64,000 nucleotides of DNA from Saprospiraceae bacterium (lineage in GTDB: Bacteria > Bacteroidota > Bacteroidia > Chitinophagales > Saprospiraceae): contig JADKFX010000001.1 in assembly GCA_016717265.1 (NCBI GenBank), forward strand, positions 3,298,501 to 3,362,500. Reading direction: 5' to 3'. A model generated the notes under the pieces. That model had not been told where the DNA came from. It searched no databases and was given only the letters and a program-made list of their open reading frames with translations. Numbering within the stretch: position 1 is the first letter of the stretch; each line of letters starts with the position of its first letter. Positions 16,784-24,539 of the stretch are shown here, piece by piece. A program made the position numbers and the translations under genes.

Positions 16784-18010
16784 ATGAATACAACAGTTGC
16801 AATTTCATTAGATTCAAGACGAAGGAAAAAAGACGGTTCTTATCCTGTGGTATTGAGGTTAGGACATTATCAAAGAACCACTTCATTAGGTTTAGGCTTC
16901 TCTGTTCAGCTTGCGGATTGGGACGATAAAAAACATAAGGTTAGAGCAACTTGTAAAGCCGTTTCTTCAGTCTCTCGATTGAATAATTATTTTATAAAAA
17001 GGAAGTCGCAAGCCCTAGAGATAATATCTAAACTGGAAGAAGTCGGAAAATTGGCCAGTCTTTCAATTTCTGATTTAAGAAATTTCCTAGAAAAACAACC
17101 AGAGACAATCAGTTCGTTCTTTTCTTATACTGAAAAACTTATCGAGCAAATGTTGAAGGCTCGGAAAGTCGGAAATGCCAGGGTATATAAAAATGTATTT
17201 GGGGCATTCAAAAATTATCGCAATGGCAGGGATCTACGTTTTGAAGAAATTACTTATACTTTTTTAAAGGAGTATGAAACGTATTATCTTGGCCAAGGAT
17301 TCAAATTGAATGGCCTTTCTGTTAACTTGAGAACCTTGCGGTCAATTTATAATAAAGCAATACTTGAAGGAATAGCCGATCAAAATAATTACCCATTTAA
17401 ACGCTACAAAATACAGAAAGAAAAGACGGTAAAACGAGCAATCGACCAAAATGCCTTGCAACGAATCGTTCAGTTGAATTTAGAACCGGATAATCCTTGT
17501 TTTAATGTACGAAATTATTTTCTCGCCAGTTTTATGATGAACGGTATGAGTTTTATTGATATGGCTTTTTTGAAAGTCCAGGACATTATTAATGATAGGA
17601 TTCGTTATCGGCGCCAAAAAAATGGCCGGCCTTATGATCTTAAACTGACGGATTCTTTAAAGGAGCTTCTTTCTTTCTATTTAAAAGGAAAAACAAAAGA
17701 AGATTTTGTTTTTCCTTTTATCAAACATACTCAATTATCTGATCAATATAAGGATATGTATCAATCTAGAAAAATGTATAATAAGGGGTTAAAAGAGCTA
17801 GCCAAGATTTGTGAGATTGATGATCATCTAACCTCGTATGTCAGCCGGCACTCGTTTGCAACTCATGCCATGCTGAAAGAAGTCCCTTTAAATGCGATAA
17901 GCTCGATGTTAGGACATTCTTCTCTTGCCACAACTGAAATTTATTTAAAGAGCCTGCCAATTGAAATTCTGGATGAATATCAGGATAAACTAAGCCTAAC
18001 CAAGATTTAG
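16784..18010 (+). CDS. Tyrosine recombinase / phage-type integrase
   Basis: A 408-residue integrase of the Bacteroidota type: an arm-binding N-terminal region with the VQLADWDDKKHKV motif, a SAM-like core-binding domain around residues 110-200 and a catalytic domain to the end. Catalytic features are SRHSFATHAM and LGHSSLATTEIYLK, holding the second Arg, the late His and the Tyr nucleophile. Where many relatives have a catalytic Arg (RGMSF), this one reads NGMSFIDMAFL. Role: integration and excision at the tRNA-Pro 3' end. It is adjacent to attL, reads into the island, and a 19-bp inverted repeat follows it. Confidence 0.93.
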   Translation: MNTTVAISLDSRRRKKDGSYPVVLRLGHYQRTTSLGLGFSVQLADWDDKKHKVRATCKAVSSVSRLNNYFIKRKSQALEIISKLEEVGKLASLSISDLRNFLEKQPETISSFFSYTEKLIEQMLKARKVGNARVYKNVFGAFKNYRNGRDLRFEEITYTFLKEYETYYLGQGFKLNGLSVNLRTLRSIYNKAILEGIADQNNYPFKRYKIQKEKTVKRAIDQNALQRIVQLNLEPDNPCFNVRNYFLASFMMNGMSFIDMAFLKVQDIINDRIRYRRQKNGRPYDLKLTDSLKELLSFYLKGKTKEDFVFPFIKHTQLSDQYKDMYQSRKMYNKGLKELAKICEIDDHLTSYVSRHSFATHAMLKEVPLNAISSMLGHSSLATTEIYLKSLPIEILDEYQDKLSLTKI

Positions 18011-18042
18011 AAGCAGAAAATACAAGCGGATTTAGATAATTG

Positions 18043-18100
18043 CAAGATTGCATTTCGCCATGGCGATATATTATCTGCCTTATGGCGAAATGCAATCTTG
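18043..18100 (+). terminator. Long inverted repeat after the integrase gene
   Basis: Perfect 19-bp arms, CAAGATTGCATTTCGCCAT (18043-18061) and its complement (18082-18100), with a 20-base loop. A second short hairpin GCGGG-AGA-CCCGC follows at 18101-18113. There is no T-run, so it is not a classical intrinsic terminator; it may stabilise the transcript end, terminate by structure, or be a protein or transfer site. Confidence 0.5.
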
Positions 18101-18178
18101 GCGGGAGACCCGCACCCCATCGTTCAATTAGAATTCTTTATATTTGAAAATTTGTTATATTTGCACAACACAATTAAT

Positions 18179-18634
18179 ATGCACCTAGAACTAACAAAAT
18201 CAATAAAGCTTGAAAATGGTTGGCGTTACGATAATTTACCGCCCGAAACTATTACTTCTTTTAACATGATAACTACAAATTGTAATTTGTTATTTATACG
18301 GGAAAATAAAATTGCTGATATGAATGACGATAAAAAGATAATAGAAATTCTATATGATATTTTCAAGGTCCAATTTATCGCTCAATGTGATAGCAAGAAT
18401 TATAAAAATCTAGTGGTTGCATTTTTTATTGAACCTAATTATGATTTTAGTTCTTTCGTAGTAGGAGAATTACCAAATAATATGTATAATACCAGGTCAG
18501 GAAATATCATTGATTATCATTCTTATACCGAAATTTGTGATATTACTGGTGAAGTTAAACTATCACTTTCGGATTATATTAAGAAGGCCATGAAGGAAGA
18601 AGCTCAAGTGAATTTTATTTCTCATCCGGGTTAG
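18179..18634 (+). CDS. Hypothetical protein, 151 residues
   Basis: Start at ATG 18179, placed 15 bases after TATATTTG (18156-18163), a -7-like element; an in-frame codon at 18098 lies in the hairpin region and is unlikely. The product begins MHLELTKSIKLENGWRYDN and is acidic, soluble and mixed alpha/beta, with no recognised motif. Its size and position next to an integrase would suit a small accessory or immunity-type protein, but there is no sequence evidence for that. It is followed by ~500 bases holding only an ArdC remnant and an operator. Confidence 0.55.
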   Translation: MHLELTKSIKLENGWRYDNLPPETITSFNMITTNCNLLFIRENKIADMNDDKKIIEILYDIFKVQFIAQCDSKNYKNLVVAFFIEPNYDFSSFVVGELPNNMYNTRSGNIIDYHSYTEICDITGEVKLSLSDYIKKAMKEEAQVNFISHPG

Positions 18635-18734
18635 AAGCTATTTCATACCAACCATTTTTAACTTTTCATTCAGTCATTTTATTCTTATTAAAAAATCCCT
18701 GTAAAAGTAAATTTTACAGAGATATTTAGATTTC

Positions 18735-19031
18735 TTATTCCATTCGAATTATGAAATCAGCCGCCTTCTGTATTTCAGAAGCAACTTAAAAATGAACTTG
18801 CCATCTTCTTTCAATACTTTTAGCCATCCAGCTAAATAAGCAGCATTGTTTTCAACTACATTGTTATATCAATCTGACACTGGAACAAGGAAACGATGCA
18901 CAAATTTTGCTCAAAGTTCTTCGCCGAGGCGAGACATCGTTTTCAATAATGGAAATAATGTTATTGGTAATCTCATCCAAAAGTGATGCACCAATTGATT
19001 TTTGAGCTTTTGGCTCATGTGTTGATTTCAT
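18735..19031 (-). pseudogene. ArdC-like remnant with internal deletion
   Basis: The minus strand starts MKSTHEPKAQKSIGASLLDE, then NNIISIIENDVSPRRRTLS, clearly homologous to the N-terminus of the intact ArdC gene at 21873-22808. It then jumps to sequence matching the C-terminal ~70 codons (WLKVLKEDGKF-like, ending QKAADFIIRME and a stop). The metallopeptidase core with HExxH is gone and the C-terminal part is out of frame. The leader upstream (19032-19123) also resembles the leader of the radC-ardC operon, so this is a decayed duplicate of that locus lacking radC. Confidence 0.75.
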
Positions 19032-19104
19032 AAAACTGATTTAAATTGATAAAGAATATTTTAACCAGTATATTCATCATACAGAGATTATTCAAGAGAT
19101 AATT

Positions 19105-19123
19105 TATTGTCAGATTGGCAATA
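19105..19123. promoter_or_regulatory. Island operator copy 1 (degenerate)
   Basis: TATTGTCAG-A-TTGGCAATA, 7 of 9 arm positions symmetric, 74 bases upstream of the ArdC remnant. It matches the TTTGCC-N5-GGCAAA family seen at 23403, 36994 and 39799, at nearly the same distance from the first codon as the copy upstream of radC. Confidence 0.5.
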
Positions 19124-19152
19124 AAATTATAAGTATAGATGTTTATAAAAAA

Positions 19153-20043
19153 CTACGACAGAACGAGATCCCATTCAATTTCCTCTGGTTCAATAAGATT
19201 TCCTGTTGTTGAATTAATATTGAACCTACTATTTCCTTTTGCGTGCATAAGAGGTAAAAGAATACAATTTATTACTTTAACACACTCTAATTTATCATCA
19301 CAAGAATTAGGTAATATTGCAATATTTAAATCATCATTCTTGGATTTAGCACTCTTGAAAATAATCCCATCAATATTAAAACCAATTTTATTTAAGGTAT
19401 ATATCATATATTGAGAGACAATACCAGATGGTTTATATTCTTCTTCGGCTTCTTCAACAGGTATAGTAAATCGCTCACTTAAAAATTCCATAAATTCTAT
19501 TGTCTTTCTACGAACCTCTTCATTAGCTTTACTCAAAAACTGCTCGAATGCAGCGAAGATTTCTTGGTGTGATTCTTTGTTATTGTTTAAATCATCGAAA
19601 GTAAAAATCGTCGCCAATCTTATTGGTTCTTTTATATACCACAAGCTAAAAGCAATGGAATCATTAGATGCAATTAATTTATCATAATTTGAAAACGTCT
19701 CTCGAAAACAAGTTTCCATTGCTGGGATGGTGTTTTCATAATTTGGCCCGTTATTTAGAGTTGCGTAAAACATTGGTCTTTCTGGAGTGCTCACTCTTTG
19801 ATATTTTGTATTATATTCTCTCGGCGGATACCTTAATCTTTTAAAATTTGTTATTGATTCCTTACCTGAGGAATACGCTGTTGCTCTCACTACTAAATTA
19901 GGAAAATGATCTCGTGATGGAGGTGGCCAATAGGTAGCTATAATCGAGCCCATTTCACCTGCATTTCTAAACACTTTTTCAACAAAACCATCCGTATAAT
20001 CTTTCGGATTGGTTGATCTTAAAGTTCTAATGAATTCAAACAT
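19153..20043 (-). CDS. RES-like domain protein
   Basis: A 296-residue soluble protein. The segment LRYPPREYNTKYQRVSTPER then PMFYATLN (about residues 70-97) resembles the Arg-centred motif of RES-domain proteins, where Y.R.s.pG..vFY is typical; RES toxins degrade NAD+. The catalytic Glu and Ser of that family cannot be assigned with confidence, and the protein is longer than typical RES toxins, with an extra C-terminal alpha/beta part (IFKSAKSKNDDLNIAILPNS). No antitoxin-like gene is adjacent, so a toxin role is not assumed. Single gene, leftward. Confidence 0.45.
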   Translation of the reverse strand: MFEFIRTLRSTNPKDYTDGFVEKVFRNAGEMGSIIATYWPPPSRDHFPNLVVRATAYSSGKESITNFKRLRYPPREYNTKYQRVSTPERPMFYATLNNGPNYENTIPAMETCFRETFSNYDKLIASNDSIAFSLWYIKEPIRLATIFTFDDLNNNKESHQEIFAAFEQFLSKANEEVRRKTIEFMEFLSERFTIPVEEAEEEYKPSGIVSQYMIYTLNKIGFNIDGIIFKSAKSKNDDLNIAILPNSCDDKLECVKVINCILLPLMHAKGNSRFNINSTTGNLIEPEEIEWDLVLS

Positions 20044-20220
20044 ACTTCCAAAAACGGTTAGATTTCTGAAAGGTAATTAATATTTAAACACTAAGTAATG
20101 ATATTATTACACTTGCAAGGCTTGGCCCTTCTAATTGCCCCAGAATGATTGCATTAAAAGAGAATTTGAAAAGGAAAAAAACATCTCCTGCTTTGGCGGT
20201 AGGAATCAATTAGGTACATT

Positions 20221-21429
20221 TTATACCTTCCAAAACTTGTCAGCCATAATTTCTACATTTCTTTGATTACCGCTCTCCCTATACTTGTTTATTCTAGAAA
20301 AATAATCTTCTTCATCTAATTTTTTATGAGTTAGATCATAAAAATCCAGATGAAATCGATCGTCTCTTTGTTCTGCAATATAAGTCTGTATTCCCCTTGA
20401 TTCTGCTAAGCTTACTAAAGCCCTTTTTAGATTATTTGATGCTTTACATCCAATATATATTTCCTCAACATGAGGAAATGATATTGAATTATCTAATAAA
20501 AATACTTCATTTTCAACTCCTATTATCAGACGCCATTCTTTTCATAATTCCAGAAGCTGGATTTTGTGATTAGAGATTTATAAATCTTTTTAAGGATAGA
20601 TGAATTTGTCATAAAGTCATTTCGTAAATCCAAAAGTATCTTAAAATCCTTAAAAGTTATTGTAGGGACTCTGGAAGTATAAATTACAGGTAAGAACCCA
20701 CAATTTATCAAATTTTTATGATCATTGTTTTCAAAGTTAGTTGAATATTTAACGCAAAATCCTTTATGACTATCTGCGTAATGGGACCACATCGTTAAAT
20801 TCTTCCCTAGTTCTTCCATTCCATCAAAGACTGAAAAACATGTAATATGAAATGGTATATTTCGAATTGATTCCATGAGATCTCTACACTTTCTACGTAC
20901 ATCATAATTGTACTCATTTATTTTGTTTGATACATCAGCGTTCTTTTTGATTTTAAGATTAAAGAGCATTGTCTCAAAATCATCAGAATGACCTAATTCT
21001 TCTCTATACTTACCTTTAATCGGTGAATATTCTAAAATTTTAAGTTCAACTTCGGTAAAACTATCTTCACCGATTAATTTATTCTTCTTAATGTTTTTTA
21101 GGATTGCATACTTAATAAATTGTTCATCTTCTTTGCAAATAAAACTATCAAATGGATCATTAAAATTTCGCGGAAATGTTAAATGTAATCTATTTAATTG
21201 TAGATTTATTAAATTATGAATTGAAGGAGAATAAAAATTTGTAAAGATTTTTAGGAAGATGTTCTTTTTTTGATTCAGAATATTCATTAAGCGTAGCATC
21301 CACACCAATTTTAAACATGGAGTCTATATATTTATTAATAAAGTCCCTTTGCCAGATTCCCTTATAATTTCGGCTACGGTAGTCCGTAGAGGAATAATCA
21401 GACGGCTTATCAAATAATCCCACCAACAA
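20221..21429 (-). pseudogene. DUF2971 gene interrupted by two single-base frameshifts
   Basis: Three collinear frames make one DUF2971 protein of about 400 residues. Frame A (start TTG 21429) reads KKEHLPKNLYKF; frame B continues YSPSIHNLINLQLNRLHLTF then PRNFNDPFDSF, CFSVFDGMEELGKNLTMWSH and FCVKYS, ending WNYEK; frame C gives EWRLIIGVENEVFLLDN and runs to the stop at 20221. FNDPFD, MWSHYA and WxYExEW are family hallmarks. The breaks fall in a T5 run near 21235 (one T too many) and an A4 run near 20537 (one A too few). DUF2971 is a common, uncharacterised accessory or defence-island family. Real decay or assembly error are both possible. Confidence 0.8.
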
Positions 21430-21433
21430 AGAT

Positions 21434-21742
21434 TTAGTTATCTATTAGGGGCTCTATTTTAAAAATCCGAATTTCACAGTTCTCTCCGTAAAGTTCTTTA
21501 GCTTTCAAGGTAATCCATTCTATCGGGTCAATATTATTAGGTAATTCGCTAGTGGTTTTTCCTACTCTTATAGTATCAAAATTCGTAACGAGTTCGAAAA
21601 TTTCGGCAACCTTTATTGTTTCCTTCAAATCTAACGATGTTATCACAAAAATAAGACCAGCTTGACCTGAATCAGAATGGACTTTAACTCTATAAGCTTG
21701 ATATTTCTGTTGGTTCATAAAAGTATTAGTTATAATTTTCAA
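21434..21742 (-). CDS. Hypothetical protein, about 100 residues
   Basis: Small soluble alpha/beta protein; an internal Met (read from 21718, MNQQKYQAYRVKVHSDSGQ) is an equally good start, the codons before it being weakly coding. The C-terminal NCEIRIFKIEPLIDN ends 4 bases before the DUF2971 reading frame begins, so the two were probably one transcript. No family recognised. Upstream, at about 21770-21830, an imperfect inverted repeat (TCTGTAG ... CTACAGA) could terminate transcription of ardC-side genes or be regulatory. Confidence 0.55.
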   Translation of the reverse strand: MKIITNTFMNQQKYQAYRVKVHSDSGQAGLIFVITSLDLKETIKVAEIFELVTNFDTIRVGKTTSELPNNIDPIEWITLKAKELYGENCEIRIFKIEPLIDN

Positions 21743-21872
21743 ATATATAAAATTACCTCGCTAAGTTAGTAAAAGTCTGTAGAGGAATTGTAAAAATTAT
21801 TGACTAAAATAAAAATCCCTACAGAGTCTTTTAGACTTGCAAGGATTGTAGATTTAGTATTTGTACATGTAA

Positions 21873-22808
21873 TTATACGCTGTCTAGCTGACTTCGATTT
21901 AAAATATAATCAGCCGCCTTCTGTGCTTCAGAGGAAACTTTGAAAATGAACTTACTATCTTCCTTAAGCACCTTGAGCCATCCGGCAAGATATGATGCAT
22001 TGTTTTTAATGACATCATCATAGTCGATTTGCACACTGGAGCAAAGAAATGATGCACCCATTTCAGCTACCAATTCTTCTTTGCTATAAGGTATGCCTCC
22101 GAATTTTTGTGGATTCATTACTTCCTCTCTTGCCAGACGTGATGCATGACCGGTTGAGTGAACAAGCTCATGAAAGAAGGTAGCGTAATAGTACTCGGCT
22201 GATTCAAACTGCTCTATGGAAGGCATATTTACAAAATCTAGCACTGGTGCATAACATGCCCTATTTGCGTCAATTTGCCTCAATTCCGGCCTTTTAGGCA
22301 TGTTCTCGATGATTGACTCACATCTGGCTATTTTCTCATTAGGTTTAAGCTCAATTTCCGGAATCTTAAATTCAAAGCCTTCAATATCCTCAATATTGAA
22401 AACAGCGTAATATTTAATGAACTTTAGAATTTGAATTTCTTCTCCAATCTTCCGGTGTTGAATTGCTTCTTCCTTAGTTAATGTTTTATCATTTCCATCT
22501 TTGTAATACACATCGAAGTAAATGACTTTCTCTGCTTTTGCATCCTTTTCGATCATTCCACCTTGTTCCTTGACTTGATTGAAGGTTAAGAAATATGGGA
22601 TTGGATGCATGGTGTTATTCATTAGGATCAGATTGATACCTGTGTAGATATGATCTGTACCATAATTCCGAGCCAGTCCATAGGTGCTCCATGTTCTTCT
22701 CCAAGGTGCTACACCTTTTTCAATCATGGCAATTATCTTGTTAGTCACTTCTTCGTAGAGTGAGGCAATAGCAATTTGTTGAACCTTAGGTTCGGTTGTT
22801 GTTTTCAT
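21873..22808 (-). CDS. ardC: ArdC-like anti-restriction / zincin protein
   Basis: About 311 residues from the ATG read from 22808; an upstream codon at 22859 would overlap radC and add a hydrophobic stretch. An N-terminal ssDNA-binding ArdC domain (EVTNKIIAMIEKGVAPWRRT, then NYGTDHIYTGINLILM) is followed by a metallopeptidase domain with FFHELVHSTGHASRL, an HExxH zinc site. ArdC of conjugative plasmids protects incoming DNA from restriction. It lies directly after radC, 34 bases apart, in a leftward operon under the palindrome at 23403. A deleted duplicate lies at 18735-19031. Confidence 0.88.
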   Translation of the reverse strand: MKTTTEPKVQQIAIASLYEEVTNKIIAMIEKGVAPWRRTWSTYGLARNYGTDHIYTGINLILMNNTMHPIPYFLTFNQVKEQGGMIEKDAKAEKVIYFDVYYKDGNDKTLTKEEAIQHRKIGEEIQILKFIKYYAVFNIEDIEGFEFKIPEIELKPNEKIARCESIIENMPKRPELRQIDANRACYAPVLDFVNMPSIEQFESAEYYYATFFHELVHSTGHASRLAREEVMNPQKFGGIPYSKEELVAEMGASFLCSSVQIDYDDVIKNNASYLAGWLKVLKEDSKFIFKVSSEAQKAADYILNRSQLDSV

Positions 22809-22842
22809 TACAATAAGTTTTAAAAGTGAAAAAATGATTTGC

Positions 22843-23325
22843 TTAGAGCATACCTTCATCAGCGAAGGAATAGAATCCGGAATGCGGAGTTAGAATAAGG
22901 TGATCTATCAGTGTTATTTCGTGAAATCTACCAATCTCTTTTAACTTTCGAGTTAACTCGATGTCTTGAGGGCTTGGTTTAGTTGAACCGGAAGGATGAT
23001 TATGTCCGGCAATTACCCCGACAGAAAGGCTCTTCAATGCAGTTGCAAAAAGAATACGAGGATCGGCAACCGTTCCAGTCAACCCACCACGACTTAATCG
23101 GAATATACCTTTCACATAGTTGGCACGATTGAGAAACAAGACATTGAATTCCTCTACTAATTCCATGTCTTCACTCCAATTAGCTCGAAATATCTTTTCC
23201 GCTTCAGTTGAGCTATTAACTCTTAGAGGCTGGATAAAGGGTAATTTTGATTTGTAGATAACCTTAACTTCAGCTACCTGCAACAAAGGAGGTGTTATTT
23301 GGCTCTCGCCATTTGAATTTTTCAT
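22843..23325 (-). CDS. radC: RadC-like JAB domain protein
   Basis: 160 residues, matching the short mobile-element form of RadC: the helix-hairpin-helix half is absent and only the JAB/MPN-like metalloprotease domain remains. The zinc motif GHNHPSGSTKPSPQDIELT is at about residues 107-125. Function of RadC proteins is not established; they recur beside ArdC and transfer genes. First gene of the radC-ardC operon, with the island palindrome 78 bases upstream of its ATG. Confidence 0.88.
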   Translation of the reverse strand: MKNSNGESQITPPLLQVAEVKVIYKSKLPFIQPLRVNSSTEAEKIFRANWSEDMELVEEFNVLFLNRANYVKGIFRLSRGGLTGTVADPRILFATALKSLSVGVIAGHNHPSGSTKPSPQDIELTRKLKEIGRFHEITLIDHLILTPHSGFYSFADEGML

Positions 23326-23402
23326 AATTACTGATTTAGATTGTTAAAGAAATATTTCTAAACCAGTGTATTAAGAATGGGAAGAGATACCAAGAAGGTA
23401 TA

Positions 23403-23421
23403 ATTTGCCAGAATGGCAAGT
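23403..23421. promoter_or_regulatory. Island operator copy 2, upstream of radC-ardC
   Basis: ATTTGCCAG-A-ATGGCAAGT, 7 of 9 arm positions symmetric, with the TTTGCC-N5-GGCAA core shared with sites at 36994 and 39799. It lies in the 274-base gap between radC (leftward) and the CDF gene (rightward) and could control either. Confidence 0.6.
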
Positions 23422-23599
23422 TGTGTTTTTGATGCAAGGCCATACTTGGAATCAAATGGAGCCACAATTCTGAGTCGGCTTTCATATAAATACTACAAAT
23501 TTTGCAATAGAGATGAACCACTTATTACGAAAATACTAGAAAACTATAAGATATAATATAATGATGGATTTTATCCGTCAAAAATGTTAAAATCATTTT

Positions 23600-24484
23600 A
23601 TGTCTTCACATTCACATGAGGTAATCAATCTTAACTCCAAACTCAAATTTGGCATTTTATTAAACACTCTTTTTACCATCATTCAATTCACTGTCGGTGT
23701 TATCTCTGGTAGTTTGGCTCTTGTATCTGACGCAGGGCATAACCTTACCGATAGTTTGAGCTTGGTTATCTCTCTATTTGCTCAAAAAATGTCTTATAGA
23801 AAATCAACACCAGATAAAACTTTTGGCTATGGTAGAGCAACCATTATTTCTGCATTGATAAATAGCGTTATCCTTATCGCTCTCGCCATATACATATTTT
23901 ATGAAGCATATACTCGCATTATACAGCCTCAAGCCGTGAGCGGTAGTTTGATAGCGATTGTTTCTTTTATCGGCATCCTTGTAAATGGAGGTATTGCCTT
24001 AATGTTCCGAAACAGCGCAAAGGATTTGAATATGAGAAGTGCGTTTTTGAGTATGGCATTTGACACACTCGCATCTGTAGGTGCTTTGATAGCAGGTATC
24101 ATAATCTACTTCACTCACTTTTTTATCATTGATGCAATTGTTAGTATTATCATCGGATTGATGCTTCTCTTTAGTGCGTGGGGTGTATTGAAAGATGCCT
24201 TACATATTCTCTTTGAAGGCACACCTCGTGGTCTAGATTTTGAAAAGGTAAAGAAAGATATTTTTGATGCGTTCCCAGAGATTATCAATGTTGACGATTT
24301 ACATATCTGGTCAATATCTTCAAACAAGATTGCCTTGAGTTGTCATCTAGTCCTTGAAAACTGCGATATGAAAAAAACCGTTGAGATTGTAAAAGAAGTA
24401 AAAAAGATATTGCACGACAGATTTGAAATTGAACATTCAACTATAGAGATAGAACTTAACCCATGTAATGATGGGTTTTGTTAG
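23600..24484 (+). CDS. Cation diffusion facilitator, CzcD/ZitB-like
   Basis: A 294-residue CDF transporter with six predicted membrane helices and a cytosolic C-terminal domain (LDFEKVKKDIFDAFPEI ... HLVLENCDMKKT). The helix-2 metal motif is intact (SDAGHNLTD, H47xxxD51). In helix 5 the usual HxxxD reads S151MAFD155, so one of the four transport-site ligands is serine. Family role: export of Zn/Cd/Co in exchange for protons across the inner membrane. It begins the metal-resistance block of the island, reading toward the oppositely oriented P-type ATPase. Confidence 0.88.
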   Translation: MSSHSHEVINLNSKLKFGILLNTLFTIIQFTVGVISGSLALVSDAGHNLTDSLSLVISLFAQKMSYRKSTPDKTFGYGRATIISALINSVILIALAIYIFYEAYTRIIQPQAVSGSLIAIVSFIGILVNGGIALMFRNSAKDLNMRSAFLSMAFDTLASVGALIAGIIIYFTHFFIIDAIVSIIIGLMLLFSAWGVLKDALHILFEGTPRGLDFEKVKKDIFDAFPEIINVDDLHIWSISSNKIALSCHLVLENCDMKKTVEIVKEVKKILHDRFEIEHSTIEIELNPCNDGFC

Positions 24485-24539
24485 AAGCTACTAATCCATA
24501 ATTTTATCTGTTTATAAGTTGAAGGAAATTATTTCAATT

